This document shows positions 1 through 9,157 of a stretch of 64,000 bases of DNA, piece after piece. Each line of letters opens with the position of its first letter. Position 1 is the stretch's first letter. The stretch covers positions 79,295 through 143,294 of the forward strand of contig JAFDYC010000074.1 in the NCBI GenBank assembly GCA_018267625.1, given 5' to 3'. The stretch is from Bacteroidota bacterium. Its GTDB lineage: Bacteria > Bacteroidota > Bacteroidia > Chitinophagales > Chitinophagaceae. Made by a program: the position numbers and the translations under genes. The notes under the pieces are model-generated. The model saw nothing but the letters and a program-made list of their open reading frames with translations, was not told where the DNA came from and searched no databases.

Positions 1-74
1 AGCCAGCCCACTGCCTGCCGCAGCGTCAGGTATGAAATCAACAAAGAGTCGGGGCCGTTGGTTGCAGGGCGCAT
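1..74 (-). CDS. N-terminal fragment of an unidentified protein, cut by the window edge
   Basis: Reading the minus strand from an ATG at 74-72 gives an open frame of about 25 codons that leaves the window at position 1. It begins MRPATNGPDSLL and is becoming hydrophobic (ISYLTLRQAVGWL), which looks like the run-up to a first membrane helix. A good ribosome binding site (AAAGGAA) lies about 8 bases upstream of the ATG. The family cannot be named from 25 residues; a small multispanning membrane protein is a guess. Confidence 0.5.
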   Translation of the reverse strand, partial: MRPATNGPDSLLISYLTLRQAVGW

Positions 75-162
75 CACAAAATTCCTTTCAGATAAATGTA
101 ACCCCATAGCACTCCGCAGAACAGAATCATTATTGAACCGGCAGCAGTGCTCCGATTGAGCA

Positions 163-195
163 TCCGTTGCGTCGCACTCTTCAGCAGAATCTCCC
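163..195. repeat. Dispersed intergenic repeat, copy A
   Basis: The core TCCGTTGCGTCGCAC followed by TCTTCAGCAG recurs in diverged form at 27472-27503 and 49265-49296. All three copies lie in intergenic DNA. Similarity between copies A and B continues for about 20 bases past the core. Copy A sits between the partial gene at the window edge and the end of the PLP enzyme gene. Its function is unknown. Confidence 0.5.
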
Positions 196-268
196 TTCTG
201 AGCTCTGTTTCGCAGCAATTAGGGATCATCCATCCTCCGCATATTCCGGCATCAAGGCATACCCTGAA

Positions 269-1423
269 TCAGCCTTCTATCGCCTGCCGTAAATCATCAA
301 TTAAATCGCCCGAGTCTTCAATGCCCACACTCAGGCGTATCAGTGAGTCAGACAAGCCACGAGCGGCTCGTTCTTCCACCGGAATAGAAGCATGAGTCAT
401 GCTGGCAGGGTGCCCGATCAAGGACTCCACGCCGCCCAGGCTTTCCGCCAGCGAAAACAGCTTGGTATGGCTCAGCACCCGCAGCGCATCCTCCATCTTG
501 TCGCCCTTCAGCGTAAACGAAATCATCCCACCGAAACCACGCATCTGCAGGGCCGCAATGGCATGATTCGGATGATCTTCAAATCCGCACCACAACACCC
601 GGTCCACCTTCGGATGCGCCCGCAGAAAATGAGCAATAGCCGCGCCATTTTCGCAATGCTGCCGCATCCGTACATGCAGTGTTTTGATTCCGCGCAGCAC
701 GAGAAAGCAATCCTGAGGGCCAGGTACAGCACCACAACTGTTTTGAATAAAACGCAAACGCTCTTCTAAAGCCGAGTCCCGCATGATGATGGCCCCATGT
801 ACCACATCGCTATGACCGGCCAGGTATTTAGTGGCACTATGCACTACGAGGTCAGCCCCGAGGTCTAATGGGTTTTGCAGGTAGGGTGAGGCAAACGTAT
901 TGTCCACAACCAGCGTTGCTTTTGCCTGCTTTGCCAGCTCCGCCACAGCAGCAATATCAATGATGTTGAGTAAAGGATTTGTTGGCGTTTCCACCCAAAT
1001 CATTTTCGTCCGCTCCGTGATATGCTTGCGAATGCCCGAAGCCTCCAGCATAGGCACAAAACGGAACTTGATTCCAAAAGGTTCGAACACCTTCGTGAAG
1101 ATGCGGTACGTGCCGCCGTACAAGTCATCGCTCACCAGCACTTCATCACCCGGCAGCAGCAGCTTGGCAACAGCATCCGTAGCAGCCATGCCCGAAGCAA
1201 AAGACAAGGCATATTTACCGTTTTCAATGGAAGCTAATGCTTGTTGCAGCGCCGTTCGGGTAGGGTTTTGCGTTCGGGCGTATTCATAACCTTTATGCTT
1301 GCCAGGTGCATCCTGAACGTAGGTGGAAGTCTGATAGATAGGCGTCATGATGGCACCGGAAAGAGGATCCGGAGCAACGCCGGCATGGATGAGGCGTGTG
1401 GCAAGTTTATGGTTGCTATTCAT
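269..1423 (-). CDS. Cystathionine gamma-synthase/lyase family PLP enzyme
   Basis: A 384-aa cytosolic enzyme of the trans-sulfuration family (fold type I, Cys/Met metabolism). It makes or breaks cystathionine or a related gamma-substituted amino acid using pyridoxal phosphate. The PLP lysine is K199 in SATKYLAGHSD, the cofactor aspartate is D174 in VVDNTF, and the GYEYARTQNPTR segment near residues 45-56 is typical of the subgroup. The start was set at the ATG of MNSNHKLATR, because the 11 codons before it in the longer frame read like untranslated leader. Synthase, gamma-lyase and homocysteine-forming members cannot be separated by eye, so no gene symbol is given. It is divergent from ruvB. 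A promoter-like CAAAGGTA (minus-strand TACCTTTG, 1454-1461) lies just upstream. Confidence 0.9.
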   Translation of the reverse strand: MNSNHKLATRLIHAGVAPDPLSGAIMTPIYQTSTYVQDAPGKHKGYEYARTQNPTRTALQQALASIENGKYALSFASGMAATDAVAKLLLPGDEVLVSDDLYGGTYRIFTKVFEPFGIKFRFVPMLEASGIRKHITERTKMIWVETPTNPLLNIIDIAAVAELAKQAKATLVVDNTFASPYLQNPLDLGADLVVHSATKYLAGHSDVVHGAIIMRDSALEERLRFIQNSCGAVPGPQDCFLVLRGIKTLHVRMRQHCENGAAIAHFLRAHPKVDRVLWCGFEDHPNHAIAALQMRGFGGMISFTLKGDKMEDALRVLSHTKLFSLAESLGGVESLIGHPASMTHASIPVEERAARGLSDSLIRLSVGIEDSGDLIDDLRQAIEG

Positions 1424-1525
1424 GGGAATAAGTAGATTTCTTTGAAACGCCGGCAAAGGTAGCGGTTCGGTATAGTGCCTTTTGCACTCGAGCTTTCGAT
1501 GTTGGGCACTGTACCTTTAGCAGGT

Positions 1526-2551
1526 ATGAATGTGAATGCGCACTTGCATCCCGGGGAACGGTTGTCTGCCACCGACAAGGAATATGAAAACAGCATCCGC
1601 CCGCAGCAGATTGACGATTTTGCCGGGCAGCCCCAGCTTGTCGAAAACCTGCGCATTTTTATCAAAGCTGCCAACCTCCGCGGTGAGTCGCTTGACCATG
1701 TACTCTTTCACGGCCCCCCTGGCCTCGGCAAGACCACACTCTCGCGCATCGTGGCCAACGAGCTGGGTGTAAGCATTAAAGAGACCTCTGGCCCCGTCAT
1801 TGAAAAGCCTGCCGACCTGGCCGGACTGCTCACTTCCCTCGAAGCCCGCGATGTCTTGTTCATTGATGAAATCCACCGCCTCAGCACCGTCGTGGAGGAA
1901 TATCTCTATTCCGCGATGGAGGATTTTAAGATTGACATCATGATTGATTCCGGGCCTTCTGCCCGCAGCATTCAAATCAATCTTTCGCCCTTCACGCTGG
2001 TGGGCGCCACCACGCGCTCCGGCCTGCTGACGGCACCTCTGCTTTCACGATTTGGCATCAAGAGCCGTTTAGATTACTACACTTCCGGGGTGCTGCAAGG
2101 CATCGTGATGCGTGCAGCCCAAGTGCTGAATGTGAAAATTACTTCGGATGCTGCCATGGAAATTGCCCGTCGCAGCCGGGGCACACCGCGCATCGCCAAC
2201 GGACTGCTGCGCCGGATGCGTGATTTTGCGCAGGTGCTGGGCAATGGCGTGATTGACCTCGGCATTTCGGAGCATGGCCTACGCGCGCTGAACGTGGACG
2301 CCAATGGCCTTGATGAGATGGACAACCGCATCCTGACGGCGCTCATTGATAAATTCAAGGGCGGGCCGGTAGGCATCTCCAACATCGCAACCTCAGTGGG
2401 CGAGGAGGGCGGCACCATCGAGGAAGTGTATGAACCTTTCCTCATTCAGGAAGGCTACATCGTGCGTACCCCGCGCGGCCGCGAAGCGACGGAGAAGGCT
2501 TACCTGCACCTCAACCGCAAGTGGGCGAAGAGTGGACAGGGGTTGTTTTGA
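1526..2551 (+). CDS. ruvB: Holliday junction branch migration helicase RuvB
   Basis: A 341-aa AAA+ motor that, with RuvA, drives branch migration of Holliday junctions in recombination and repair. Walker A is GPPGLGKT at residues 63-70 and Walker B is FIDEIH at 112-117. The GATTRSGLL sensor region follows, and the C-terminal winged-helix domain ends with the usual [10 protein letters not shown]. The ATG at 1526 ([11 protein letters not shown]) gives the usual family length; GTG 1475 and ATG 1499 in the same frame add residues not typical of RuvB. It stands alone, divergent from the PLP enzyme, with a terminator-like hairpin about 40 bases after the stop. Confidence 0.97.
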   Translation: MNVNAHLHPGERLSATDKEYENSIRPQQIDDFAGQPQLVENLRIFIKAANLRGESLDHVLFHGPPGLGKTTLSRIVANELGVSIKETSGPVIEKPADLAGLLTSLEARDVLFIDEIHRLSTVVEEYLYSAMEDFKIDIMIDSGPSARSIQINLSPFTLVGATTRSGLLTAPLLSRFGIKSRLDYYTSGVLQGIVMRAAQVLNVKITSDAAMEIARRSRGTPRIANGLLRRMRDFAQVLGNGVIDLGISEHGLRALNVDANGLDEMDNRILTALIDKFKGGPVGISNIATSVGEEGGTIEEVYEPFLIQEGYIVRTPRGREATEKAYLHLNRKWAKSGQGLF

Positions 2552-2593
2552 GGCTAATTTTTTTCTTGATTCAAAACCATATAGATCTCCGCA

Positions 2594-2634
2594 GCTTGTT
2601 TGAAATTATATTTTTGGAAACAAGCACGTTTTTT
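2594..2634 (+). terminator. Rho-independent terminator after ruvB
   Basis: An 8-bp stem GCTTGTTT / AAACAAGC (2594-2601 and 2618-2625) is followed by six T residues (2629-2634). It lies 43 bases after the ruvB stop and before the convergent T9SS gene. Confidence 0.6.
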
Positions 2635-2724
2635 CAAATAAAACTGGCTTGCCCAAGCCGGTATTGCCAAAAGCCATACCCAACTCAGACAAGCCAGAAA
2701 TGTGCGCCGAAACTACAAGTGAGC

Positions 2725-4215
2725 TTAGTGTTTTACCACAAAGCGTTGCTGAGATTGCGAAGCACCGCTGGTAACCTTCAGGATGTAGATACCATTAGTG
2801 AGGTTATTCGTAGGTATGTCCAGTTTGAAGGATGAAGAGGAATTTATTTCCTGATGTTGGACTTGCCTGCCCGCCATATCATACACCACGATTGAAAAAT
2901 TCCGGGCTTGTTTCCACTGGAGTGTCAGTGCTGCATCCGCTGGGTTGGGGCTAATGATCCATTGTAAACCAGAAGCAGTGATTTCGGGGACGGAAAGGCC
3001 AAACTGATAATGGTAGCGATTTATATTGTCGTTGCTGGTAATAATCCAAGAGCCACTATTATATGTTTCGCTCCGTTCTTCCTTCAATTGCGAACCTGCA
3101 TAGGTGCTCAGTACATGGTAGTTATTCACGAATGCGGAACCATTCCAACTTGCACGGACGCGGCTTGTTTCCAAGCTTCCTGAATAGGTGAAGGTGATTT
3201 GGTGATTCAACTGCCATACACTGGCGTTCCAGCTATAATAGGTTGTTATAAGCGGTTCCCCGGCTGCATTCAGTGGGCTATTGTTGAGGCTGTCAATATT
3301 AATCCAGCCCAGTCCCGTACCATCCCCCCCACTGTAAGCATAAGATACTAAGGCTCCTGCTCCATTATAATAGCTTCTTGAATAATTGGAGTTTCGCCAT
3401 GCCAATGCTGAGACTTGCCAGTACTGGGAAATTATTGATGTAACCAGGTTTGAGGCATTATATGTAATGGTGTATAAATATTGGTTGCTCCAGGTAGCGG
3501 TGCCAGCATTCCAATATTCAGTGAGAGCGGTTGTCCGGTTGCCACTGCCATCAAACGTATTGGTGTACCGAATAGCATTATCCCAGCTTGATGTAGAGGG
3601 TTCCCATACCTGAGCCACATAGCTGAGTATTTGTTTTGCAGCATTATAGGTGTAATTCGTGTACTGGCTCCAGTTTTCCCAAGCGCTTGTGGAAGGGTTC
3701 CATTTTGTGACCAATGAGTTTATCAGAAGTCCCTGTGAATTGTATATATAGGTGTCCAGTTCAATTTTTGTATAGCTGGAGCTGGTGCTCTCCCAGTCCA
3801 AAATGATTCTCTTAATGATAAAGTCTTGTGCATTGTAGAAGTACAAGGTCTGTGAACTGGGTATCCATACGTTTGTTGTGGTGTCCCAACTATACTGAAT
3901 GTTTGTATCGCATTGGATAGGGGTAGAGAGTGAGCCGCCCCTGTCGCCGGAGTAAGTATAATAGGCGCTGTCGCTGTTTTGGTAAGCTCCGCTCGTGCCA
4001 TTACCACTAAATGAGCTCAGTAAGCGTACGCTCCAGGCTCCTGTCTTGCCAGGAGTCGTGCCGTCGGGTAGCTGTGGCTCAATGCTCTGACGGAGCACAG
4101 ATTGATGGTGTGAAATGAGAGTTTTGGGTAGTTCCGGCCAGGTCGTGTTTTGTGCCATTGTTGTCAAGGGCAGGATGGCAATAAGTCCCAGGATGGCGTG
4201 TGTAAGTGGCTTCAT
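2725..4215 (-). CDS. Secreted protein with T9SS type A C-terminal sorting domain
   Basis: A 496-aa exported protein of unknown activity. Residues 1-21 form a Sec signal peptide (MKPLTHAILGLIAILPLTTMAQ). The body is rich in Tyr, Trp, Ser, Thr and Asn. It contains several imperfect repeats of about 40 residues built around patterns such as YTYN...W..STSAWEN and W..GTATWSNQY, suggesting a beta-rich repetitive fold. The last 75 or so residues are a Por-type sorting domain (ISPNPADAALTLQW, YDMAGRQVQ, NGIYILKV, QRFVVKH), which sends the protein through T9SS to the cell surface. A promoter-like TAAATTTG is on the minus strand at 4364-4357. Nothing indicates an enzyme. Confidence 0.85.
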   Translation of the reverse strand: MKPLTHAILGLIAILPLTTMAQNTTWPELPKTLISHHQSVLRQSIEPQLPDGTTPGKTGAWSVRLLSSFSGNGTSGAYQNSDSAYYTYSGDRGGSLSTPIQCDTNIQYSWDTTTNVWIPSSQTLYFYNAQDFIIKRIILDWESTSSSYTKIELDTYIYNSQGLLINSLVTKWNPSTSAWENWSQYTNYTYNAAKQILSYVAQVWEPSTSSWDNAIRYTNTFDGSGNRTTALTEYWNAGTATWSNQYLYTITYNASNLVTSIISQYWQVSALAWRNSNYSRSYYNGAGALVSYAYSGGDGTGLGWINIDSLNNSPLNAAGEPLITTYYSWNASVWQLNHQITFTYSGSLETSRVRASWNGSAFVNNYHVLSTYAGSQLKEERSETYNSGSWIITSNDNINRYHYQFGLSVPEITASGLQWIISPNPADAALTLQWKQARNFSIVVYDMAGRQVQHQEINSSSSFKLDIPTNNLTNGIYILKVTSGASQSQQRFVVKH

Positions 4216-4750
4216 GGGGGATTTTATTTTGAGGTGAAGGAATTTTTCAGTTAGTCCGGATGCTGCTCCTTAGAAACTTCAATGAAAAGAGATGTCTAAT
4301 CCTTTATTTGTATCTGCTGCTACGCATGAAATCAAAATGCAATTAAGTTAACACCTCAAATTTAATGATTTTTACCGCATAGCAATTGCTCGTTCCTGTA
4401 ATTCCCTTATGGCTAGAAAGGAATTTTTTCCACCCGATAACCACAGGCGAAAATTCTCCGGTGCCTAATTCTCAAAGAGCATGATGCATCATCCGGCTGA
4501 GATTATTGTAGCAGGGACTGTGCGGCTGAGATAGTTCTTCCTAAAAACACGACTCAATAGTGCAGTCCTACTTCAATTAGGATTTTTGGATAGTCAGCGG
4601 GGCATCCTGATGCAACCTCGCTAAGGCCAGTCTTGAAACAAGTTTGGGGCTGGCGCAACGGATACAGTGAATGGTAAGAAGCGGACTAATGAAAAGACGA
4701 AACAGGCGGTATTGAAGATTGTGTCGGCTTCATCCTGGCTCGAAAAAAGT
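4216..4750. other. Intergenic region without a recognisable gene
   Basis: About 535 bases upstream of the T9SS gene. The minus-strand element TAAATTTG (4364-4357), with a TTG 18 bases further upstream, is a plausible promoter for that gene. No convincing ORF, RNA gene or repeat was seen in the rest. It may hold decayed sequence. Confidence 0.4.
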
Positions 4751-4779
4751 AGAGGCTGTCTCTTTTTGAGACAGCCTCT
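4751..4779 (-). terminator. Terminator of tRNA-Val, member of a recurring hairpin family
   Basis: A perfect 12-bp stem AGAGGCTGTCTC / GAGACAGCCTCT with a five-base loop. On the minus strand it is followed by ACTTTTTT. It lies just downstream of tRNA-Val. Hairpins with the same GGCTGTC...GACAGCC core occur at 31311-31349 and 45955-45979. Confidence 0.75.
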
Positions 4780-4785
4780 GTTCTG

Positions 4786-4860
4786 TGGAAGCACACGGGT
4801 TCGAACCGCGGACCCTCTGCTTGTAAGGCAGATGCTCTAAACCAGCTGAGCTATGCTTCC
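4786..4860 (-). tRNA. tRNA-Val (anticodon TAC)
   Basis: The minus strand folds as a complete cloverleaf. The acceptor stem is GGAAGCA/TGCTTCC, the D arm is GCTC...GAGC, the anticodon stem is TCTGC/GCAGA with loop CTTACAA (anticodon TAC), the T arm is CGCGG-TTCGAAC-CCGTG, and the discriminator is A. CCA is not encoded. It has its own promoter (4878-4907) and terminator (4751-4779). Confidence 0.97.
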
Positions 4861-4877
4861 TTCCCGTTTTGGGACGG

Positions 4878-4907
4878 CAAAGATAACCGCGCCTTCCTTT
4901 TTTCCAA
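4878..4907 (-). promoter_or_regulatory. Bacteroidota-type promoter of tRNA-Val
   Basis: On the minus strand a TTG (4907-4905), 19 bases, then TATCTTTG (4885-4878) match the -33/-7 consensus TTG...TAnnTTTG of Bacteroidota. The predicted start of transcription is about 10 bases before the tRNA. Confidence 0.6.
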
Positions 4908-4937
4908 GTGCTGTTTCAAAGAAATTTTTCGTTCATC

Positions 4938-6425
4938 TCAATGGCTGCTGCTTTCATTCATAAAGGCCTCAAAATCCTTCCTGAGTTGTTGCAAGGATGC
5001 CCGGTGCAGATACATCATGTGGCCGGCATCATAATACGTGGAATGTAGGTTCTTCCTGAGTTCCTTGGGCAGAAACATGTGGTGCAACACATAGTCTGTG
5101 GTGAACCAGGGTGTCGCCAGGTCAAAATAACCGCTGCATACCCAGACCTGCAGGTTTGGGTTTTTCACCATTGCAGACCGCAACTGGTCGGCCACATTCA
5201 GGAAGCCATTTTCTGAGAACCGCCAGGGCCATACCCGCCCGGTCAGAATCTCATAGTTCAAGTCGCTGTGAAAGTTCAGGTCGCGACGGACATAATCATT
5301 GAACACAGCCGTGTATGCACCGTGTACAGTTCGGTCGTAGCTCGGGTCGTAGTCCGGGCTTTCGCCTGCGCGGTCGTAGTCCACACCTTCAATGCGGGTG
5401 TCGAAGCGGCCAATGGTCTTACCACTGTCGCGGAGTAGTTCTTTATCGAAGCGCCCCACTTGCAGCCGCAGGTTACACTCGTCTAAATGTTTTGCTGAAA
5501 GGCCCGTGAGTCCATGAAGTTTGCTGATAACCACTTTTCGTTCAGCATCGCTCAGTTCATCGCCTTTCATTAGGGCATCTAAATAGGGGCCGGTGGCGTA
5601 GTGGCAAGCATCAGCAGTAATCTGTGCCAGGCTTTGATACTTTTTGTCTGCCTTACCATGATACCAGGCTGCTGCGGCATAGCTTGGGAGTTGCAAGGCA
5701 TAAGGCAAGTCGTTATCGCGGCCACTACTATGTGCATTGAACGATAGAACAGCAGAGATCAGTACCACACCATTCAGATAGATGCCATATTGGTCTTGCA
5801 GATAATTGCTGAGCCCGGCAGCCCTTGTCGTGCCATAGCTTTCCCCCGCAACATATTTAGGTGAGCTCCAGCGGTTGTATCGCGAGAGATACATTCGGAT
5901 AAAATCGGCCACAAAACGGAGGTCTTTGTTGTAGCCGGTATAGTCGGATGCAGCCACATGGTTTGCCGGGCGGGTGTAGCCGGTGAGCATGGGGTCAATG
6001 AAGACGAGATCTGCTTTGTCTAACCAGGAATATTCATTGGCAACTGAACGGTAGGGGGGCGCTATGCTTTCACCCTTGTCCGTCATGAGCACGCGCTCGG
6101 GCCCCATCAGGCCCATGTGCAGCCAAACCGAAGACGATCCCGGCCCTCCATTAAAGGCAAAGAGTATGGGTCGTTTTCCGGGGTCATGCACTCCATCTTT
6201 TGAATAGGCTACGAAAAAGAGCTTTGCCCGCACTGAATCCTGTTCATCTTTCATGGGCATATATCCTGCAGTGGCAGTATAGGGCATGGGCCCGGATGCC
6301 GTGCTGAGCTGATGATGCGTCACGGATAGCGGGCCGGCATTCCATTCTTTATCTATCTTTTTTTCCTGAGCAAAAGAGGCGAAAGAAAGAAGGAACAGGC
6401 CACATAATGGGAGCAGATTTTTCAT
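4938..6425 (-). CDS. S10 family serine carboxypeptidase-like exported protein
   Basis: A 495-aa alpha/beta-hydrolase of the serine carboxypeptidase family, exported by a signal peptide (residues 1-19, cut after SFASFA). Family marks in order: FNGGPGSSS (91-99, oxyanion-hole region), YVAGESYGTT with nucleophile S196, an aspartate in CSGYFDLATP near residue 430, and the histidine in DAGHMMYLH near 475. Together they give an intact catalytic triad. It probably trims peptides in the periplasm or outside the cell. Its substrate is unknown. It is followed on the same strand by tRNA-Val, which has its own promoter. Confidence 0.9.
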   Translation of the reverse strand: MKNLLPLCGLFLLSFASFAQEKKIDKEWNAGPLSVTHHQLSTASGPMPYTATAGYMPMKDEQDSVRAKLFFVAYSKDGVHDPGKRPILFAFNGGPGSSSVWLHMGLMGPERVLMTDKGESIAPPYRSVANEYSWLDKADLVFIDPMLTGYTRPANHVAASDYTGYNKDLRFVADFIRMYLSRYNRWSSPKYVAGESYGTTRAAGLSNYLQDQYGIYLNGVVLISAVLSFNAHSSGRDNDLPYALQLPSYAAAAWYHGKADKKYQSLAQITADACHYATGPYLDALMKGDELSDAERKVVISKLHGLTGLSAKHLDECNLRLQVGRFDKELLRDSGKTIGRFDTRIEGVDYDRAGESPDYDPSYDRTVHGAYTAVFNDYVRRDLNFHSDLNYEILTGRVWPWRFSENGFLNVADQLRSAMVKNPNLQVWVCSGYFDLATPWFTTDYVLHHMFLPKELRKNLHSTYYDAGHMMYLHRASLQQLRKDFEAFMNESSSH

Positions 6426-6510
6426 GGATTCTTTTTGAAAAATGCCTTAAAGGGGCAATTGGGAATATGTCTTAATGCAAGAAGATTATTCGAAATTCTA
6501 CAAAGCAGGC

Positions 6511-6993
6511 TCACTCAATAGCCACCAGTTCTATCTGAAACATAAGGTTGGTGCTGGGCGGCACGCTCCCACTTCCATTACTGCCGTAGGCTAGGCTGGG
6601 CGGGATGAAAAGCGTGATGTATCCACCCTCGCCAATCAGAGGAAGGCCTTCCTGCCAGCCTGTGATCAGGTTGCTGAGCAGGAATGATTGGTTGTTGGCA
6701 GCTTCGAGCTGTGTGCCATTCATCAGCCTTAGGGTATAGCTCACCCGAACCTGCGAACAAGGGCTGGGTTTTTTAGCCTCATTTCCCGTTCGTGTGATGA
6801 TGTAGTAGAACCCACGACTATCATTTGTAGCATGAATTCCTTGTGTGTTGAGGTCCGATTGCAAACGGGCAACTTCATCGGTAGGAGCCATCGTTTGGAT
6901 ACTGGCGCAACGGTTGGTGTCACTTTTGCTGCAGGATGAAAAGGCGAGTCCGGCAAACAGGAGAATAAGGAGCGGAAAACCAGAGTTTTTCAT
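6511..6993 (-). CDS. FKBP-type peptidyl-prolyl isomerase lipoprotein
   Basis: A 160-aa lipoprotein. The start is placed at MKNSGFPLLILLF because this gives a lipoprotein signal with lipobox AFSSC (lipidated C21); the 25 codons before it in the same frame do not. The C-terminal 90 or so residues match the FKBP fold (VRVSYTLRLMNGTQLE, GWQEGLPLIGEGGYITLFIPPSLAYGS, LMFQIELVAI), which catalyses prolyl cis-trans isomerisation in envelope protein folding. The usual aromatic pocket residues are only partly conserved, as in many Bacteroidota lipoproteins of this group. It is divergent from dapD. Confidence 0.88.
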   Translation of the reverse strand: MKNSGFPLLILLFAGLAFSSCSKSDTNRCASIQTMAPTDEVARLQSDLNTQGIHATNDSRGFYYIITRTGNEAKKPSPCSQVRVSYTLRLMNGTQLEAANNQSFLLSNLITGWQEGLPLIGEGGYITLFIPPSLAYGSNGSGSVPPSTNLMFQIELVAIE

Positions 6994-7056
6994 GTACTGC
7001 AAGCTAAGGATGACGGGGCACTCATAGCCTATTTTCGCAGCCTGAATCATTTCGCC

Positions 7057-7875
7057 ATGTCGCAACACTTACAAGGCCTCATTCTCGATGCATTTTCCAA
7101 CCGGGAATTACTTAAAGAAGATAGATATGCTACTGCCGTGCGCGAGGTAATGGAGGCTTTGGATAAAGGACAACTGCGCGTGGCAGAGCCTACCGAAGCA
7201 GGCTGGAAGGTGAATGAATGGCTCAAGCAAGCCATCCTGCTCTACTTTGCCATTCAGCCAATGCAGACCTGGGACCTTGCCCCATTTGAGTTCTACGATA
7301 AGATGCTATTGAAAAAAGACTACGCTTCCCTTGGAGTACGGGCAGTGCCTCATGCGGTAGCCCGTTACGGATCTTTCTTAGGGAAGAATGTGGTGCTGAT
7401 GCCTTCTTATGTCAACATTGGCGCCTATGTGGATGAAGGGACCATGGTGGATACTTGGGCTACAGTGGGTTCCTGTGCACAGATTGGCAAAGGGGTACAT
7501 CTGTCCGGCGGAGTGGGTATCGGGGGCGTATTGGAACCTTTGCAGGCAGCGCCGGTAATTGTGGAAGATGGTTGCTTTATTGGCTCGCGCTGCATCGTAG
7601 TGGAAGGTGTGCGGGTGGAGCAAGAAGCTGTACTGGGCGCCAATGTTGTGCTAACGAAAAGCACCAAAATCATTGATGTGAGCGGAGCTGGCCCAGTCAG
7701 TTATATCGGGCGGGTGCCGGCACGCAGCGTGGTGATTCCCGGCAACTATACCAAAGAATTTCCTGCGGGTAACTATGGCGTAGGCTGTGCGCTCATCATC
7801 GGGAAACGGAAGGCTTCAACCGATTTAAAGACCAGCCTGAATGAAGCTTTGCGCGATTTTAATGTGTCTGTATAA
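7057..7875 (+). CDS. dapD: 2,3,4,5-tetrahydropyridine-2,6-dicarboxylate N-succinyltransferase
   Basis: A 272-aa trimeric cytosolic acyltransferase of the succinylase branch of lysine/meso-diaminopimelate synthesis. It transfers succinyl from succinyl-CoA to tetrahydrodipicolinate. The N-terminal helical domain (1-100) is followed by left-handed beta-helix hexapeptide repeats (VNIGAYVDEGTMVDTWATVGSCAQIGKG and onward, quoted here only to mark residues 125-235). The family motif GGVGIGGVLEPLQAAPVIVED is at about 150-170. Length and order match the family. The ATG at 7057 overlaps the leader of the divergent FKBP gene. Confidence 0.97.
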   Translation: MSQHLQGLILDAFSNRELLKEDRYATAVREVMEALDKGQLRVAEPTEAGWKVNEWLKQAILLYFAIQPMQTWDLAPFEFYDKMLLKKDYASLGVRAVPHAVARYGSFLGKNVVLMPSYVNIGAYVDEGTMVDTWATVGSCAQIGKGVHLSGGVGIGGVLEPLQAAPVIVEDGCFIGSRCIVVEGVRVEQEAVLGANVVLTKSTKIIDVSGAGPVSYIGRVPARSVVIPGNYTKEFPAGNYGVGCALIIGKRKASTDLKTSLNEALRDFNVSV

Positions 7876-7926
7876 TAGCGGCAGGCCGGCATTGATTTTT
7901 TAGCCTGAATTCCTGATTCGTTTTTC

Positions 7927-9009
7927 ATGCCCGACTTTTCGTTTCTGAAACAGCCCCTATGGTATGCGACTACCGGCGATTATCTCGCATTCGCTGCTAT
8001 TTTATTGCTGACCTTTTTTCTTAAAAAACCGGTTTCCCGCCTATTGGCGCGCCTTAGTTCGGGCCTGGCAATCCGCCAGTCGGGCAGTAAGTATCGCGGC
8101 CTGTATCGTTCGCTGATTCGTAAGCCACTTGAGTGGTTGTTTTTTGTAATCGTCCTTTTCTATGCCTTCAATTTTATTGAAGAGCCATTGCACCGGATTA
8201 CCCTGCTTCGCTGGCACAGCAAAGGCAACCGGGAAGTGTTACACGCCTCCGCTCTACTCGATAAACTGTTTGTTTTTTTTGGGATCATTTTCTTTATCCT
8301 GCTGCTCTCCCGCCTGCTTGATTTTATCTACCGCAGTCAGGCCGAACGTGCCCGGATTCAAATGCAAAGAGCCCGGGCACAGGTTCTGCCCCTGCTTCGG
8401 GATGTACTCAAAATCGTGCTATGGGTAATTGGTTTTTTCTGGATGCTGGGCTCTGTTTTTGGAGTCAATATCCCTGCCCTCATCACCGGCCTGGGCATCG
8501 GCGGTGTGGCCCTGGCATTGGCTGCTAAAGAAACGATTGAAAACTTCCTGGCCGCCTTCACAATTCTAGCTGACAAATCTTTCGGACTCGATGACAATAT
8601 CCGGCTGGGAGCACTCGAAGGAAGGGTAGAGCGAATTGGTTTTCGCAGCACCCGCCTGCGCAGCGCTGATGGCACCTTATTCATCATTCCTAATAAAAAA
8701 TTGGTGGATGAAAATCTGGAGAACTTATCTACCGCGGGGCAACTGACGGTACGCCTGAGCCTCCCGCTGAAGTATAGCATCCCTCCTTTTCAAATTGATG
8801 AATTACTTGCCCGGTTGAAAAGCAATATTTCCATGGAAGCAGAAGTATTGAATAAACCCGATGTGACGGTTGATTCCTACACAGAAAATGCTTTCGTTCT
8901 CTTGATTTCTTATACGCTTCCCGGCAACTTATCTCTCGCAGAGCAAAAGCAGATCAAGTCTGCGATAGCCGCAAGGGCCTATGTTGAAATTACGGCAGCC
9001 CAGAGCTGA
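7927..9009 (+). CDS. Mechanosensitive ion channel, MscS family
   Basis: A 360-aa inner-membrane channel that opens under membrane tension to release solutes during osmotic downshock. Hydrophobic helices lie at about 18-32, 65-83, 110-128 and 160-205. The last is the pore-lining TM3 with its Gly/Ala-rich face (ALITGLGIGGVALALAAK). The cytoplasmic beta domain follows, with the diagnostic LGALEGRVERIGFRSTRLR and IIPNKKLVDE. Fewer N-terminal helices than in the large MscK/MscM types make this a small MscS paralogue. It lies 51 bases after dapD and may share its transcript. Confidence 0.93.
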   Translation: MPDFSFLKQPLWYATTGDYLAFAAILLLTFFLKKPVSRLLARLSSGLAIRQSGSKYRGLYRSLIRKPLEWLFFVIVLFYAFNFIEEPLHRITLLRWHSKGNREVLHASALLDKLFVFFGIIFFILLLSRLLDFIYRSQAERARIQMQRARAQVLPLLRDVLKIVLWVIGFFWMLGSVFGVNIPALITGLGIGGVALALAAKETIENFLAAFTILADKSFGLDDNIRLGALEGRVERIGFRSTRLRSADGTLFIIPNKKLVDENLENLSTAGQLTVRLSLPLKYSIPPFQIDELLARLKSNISMEAEVLNKPDVTVDSYTENAFVLLISYTLPGNLSLAEQKQIKSAIAARAYVEITAAQS

Positions 9010-9157
9010 AAAACGCAGCATTGAGCTTGCTTTCACGGTCTGCCTTTTTTTGGGAAAAGCATTACCTGACAGAAATCACTTTTTGTTCCGTGCCGCATCA
9101 TTTCCCTGCCTGAGTAGTCAGGATACTTTCGCTTTTGTCTTGAAAAGTATAGTACCC

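Noticed and set aside
4216..4750. Possible decayed gene or RNA upstream of the T9SS gene
   Set aside because: No frame shows protein-like sequence and no stable conserved RNA fold was evident beyond the tRNA terminator.
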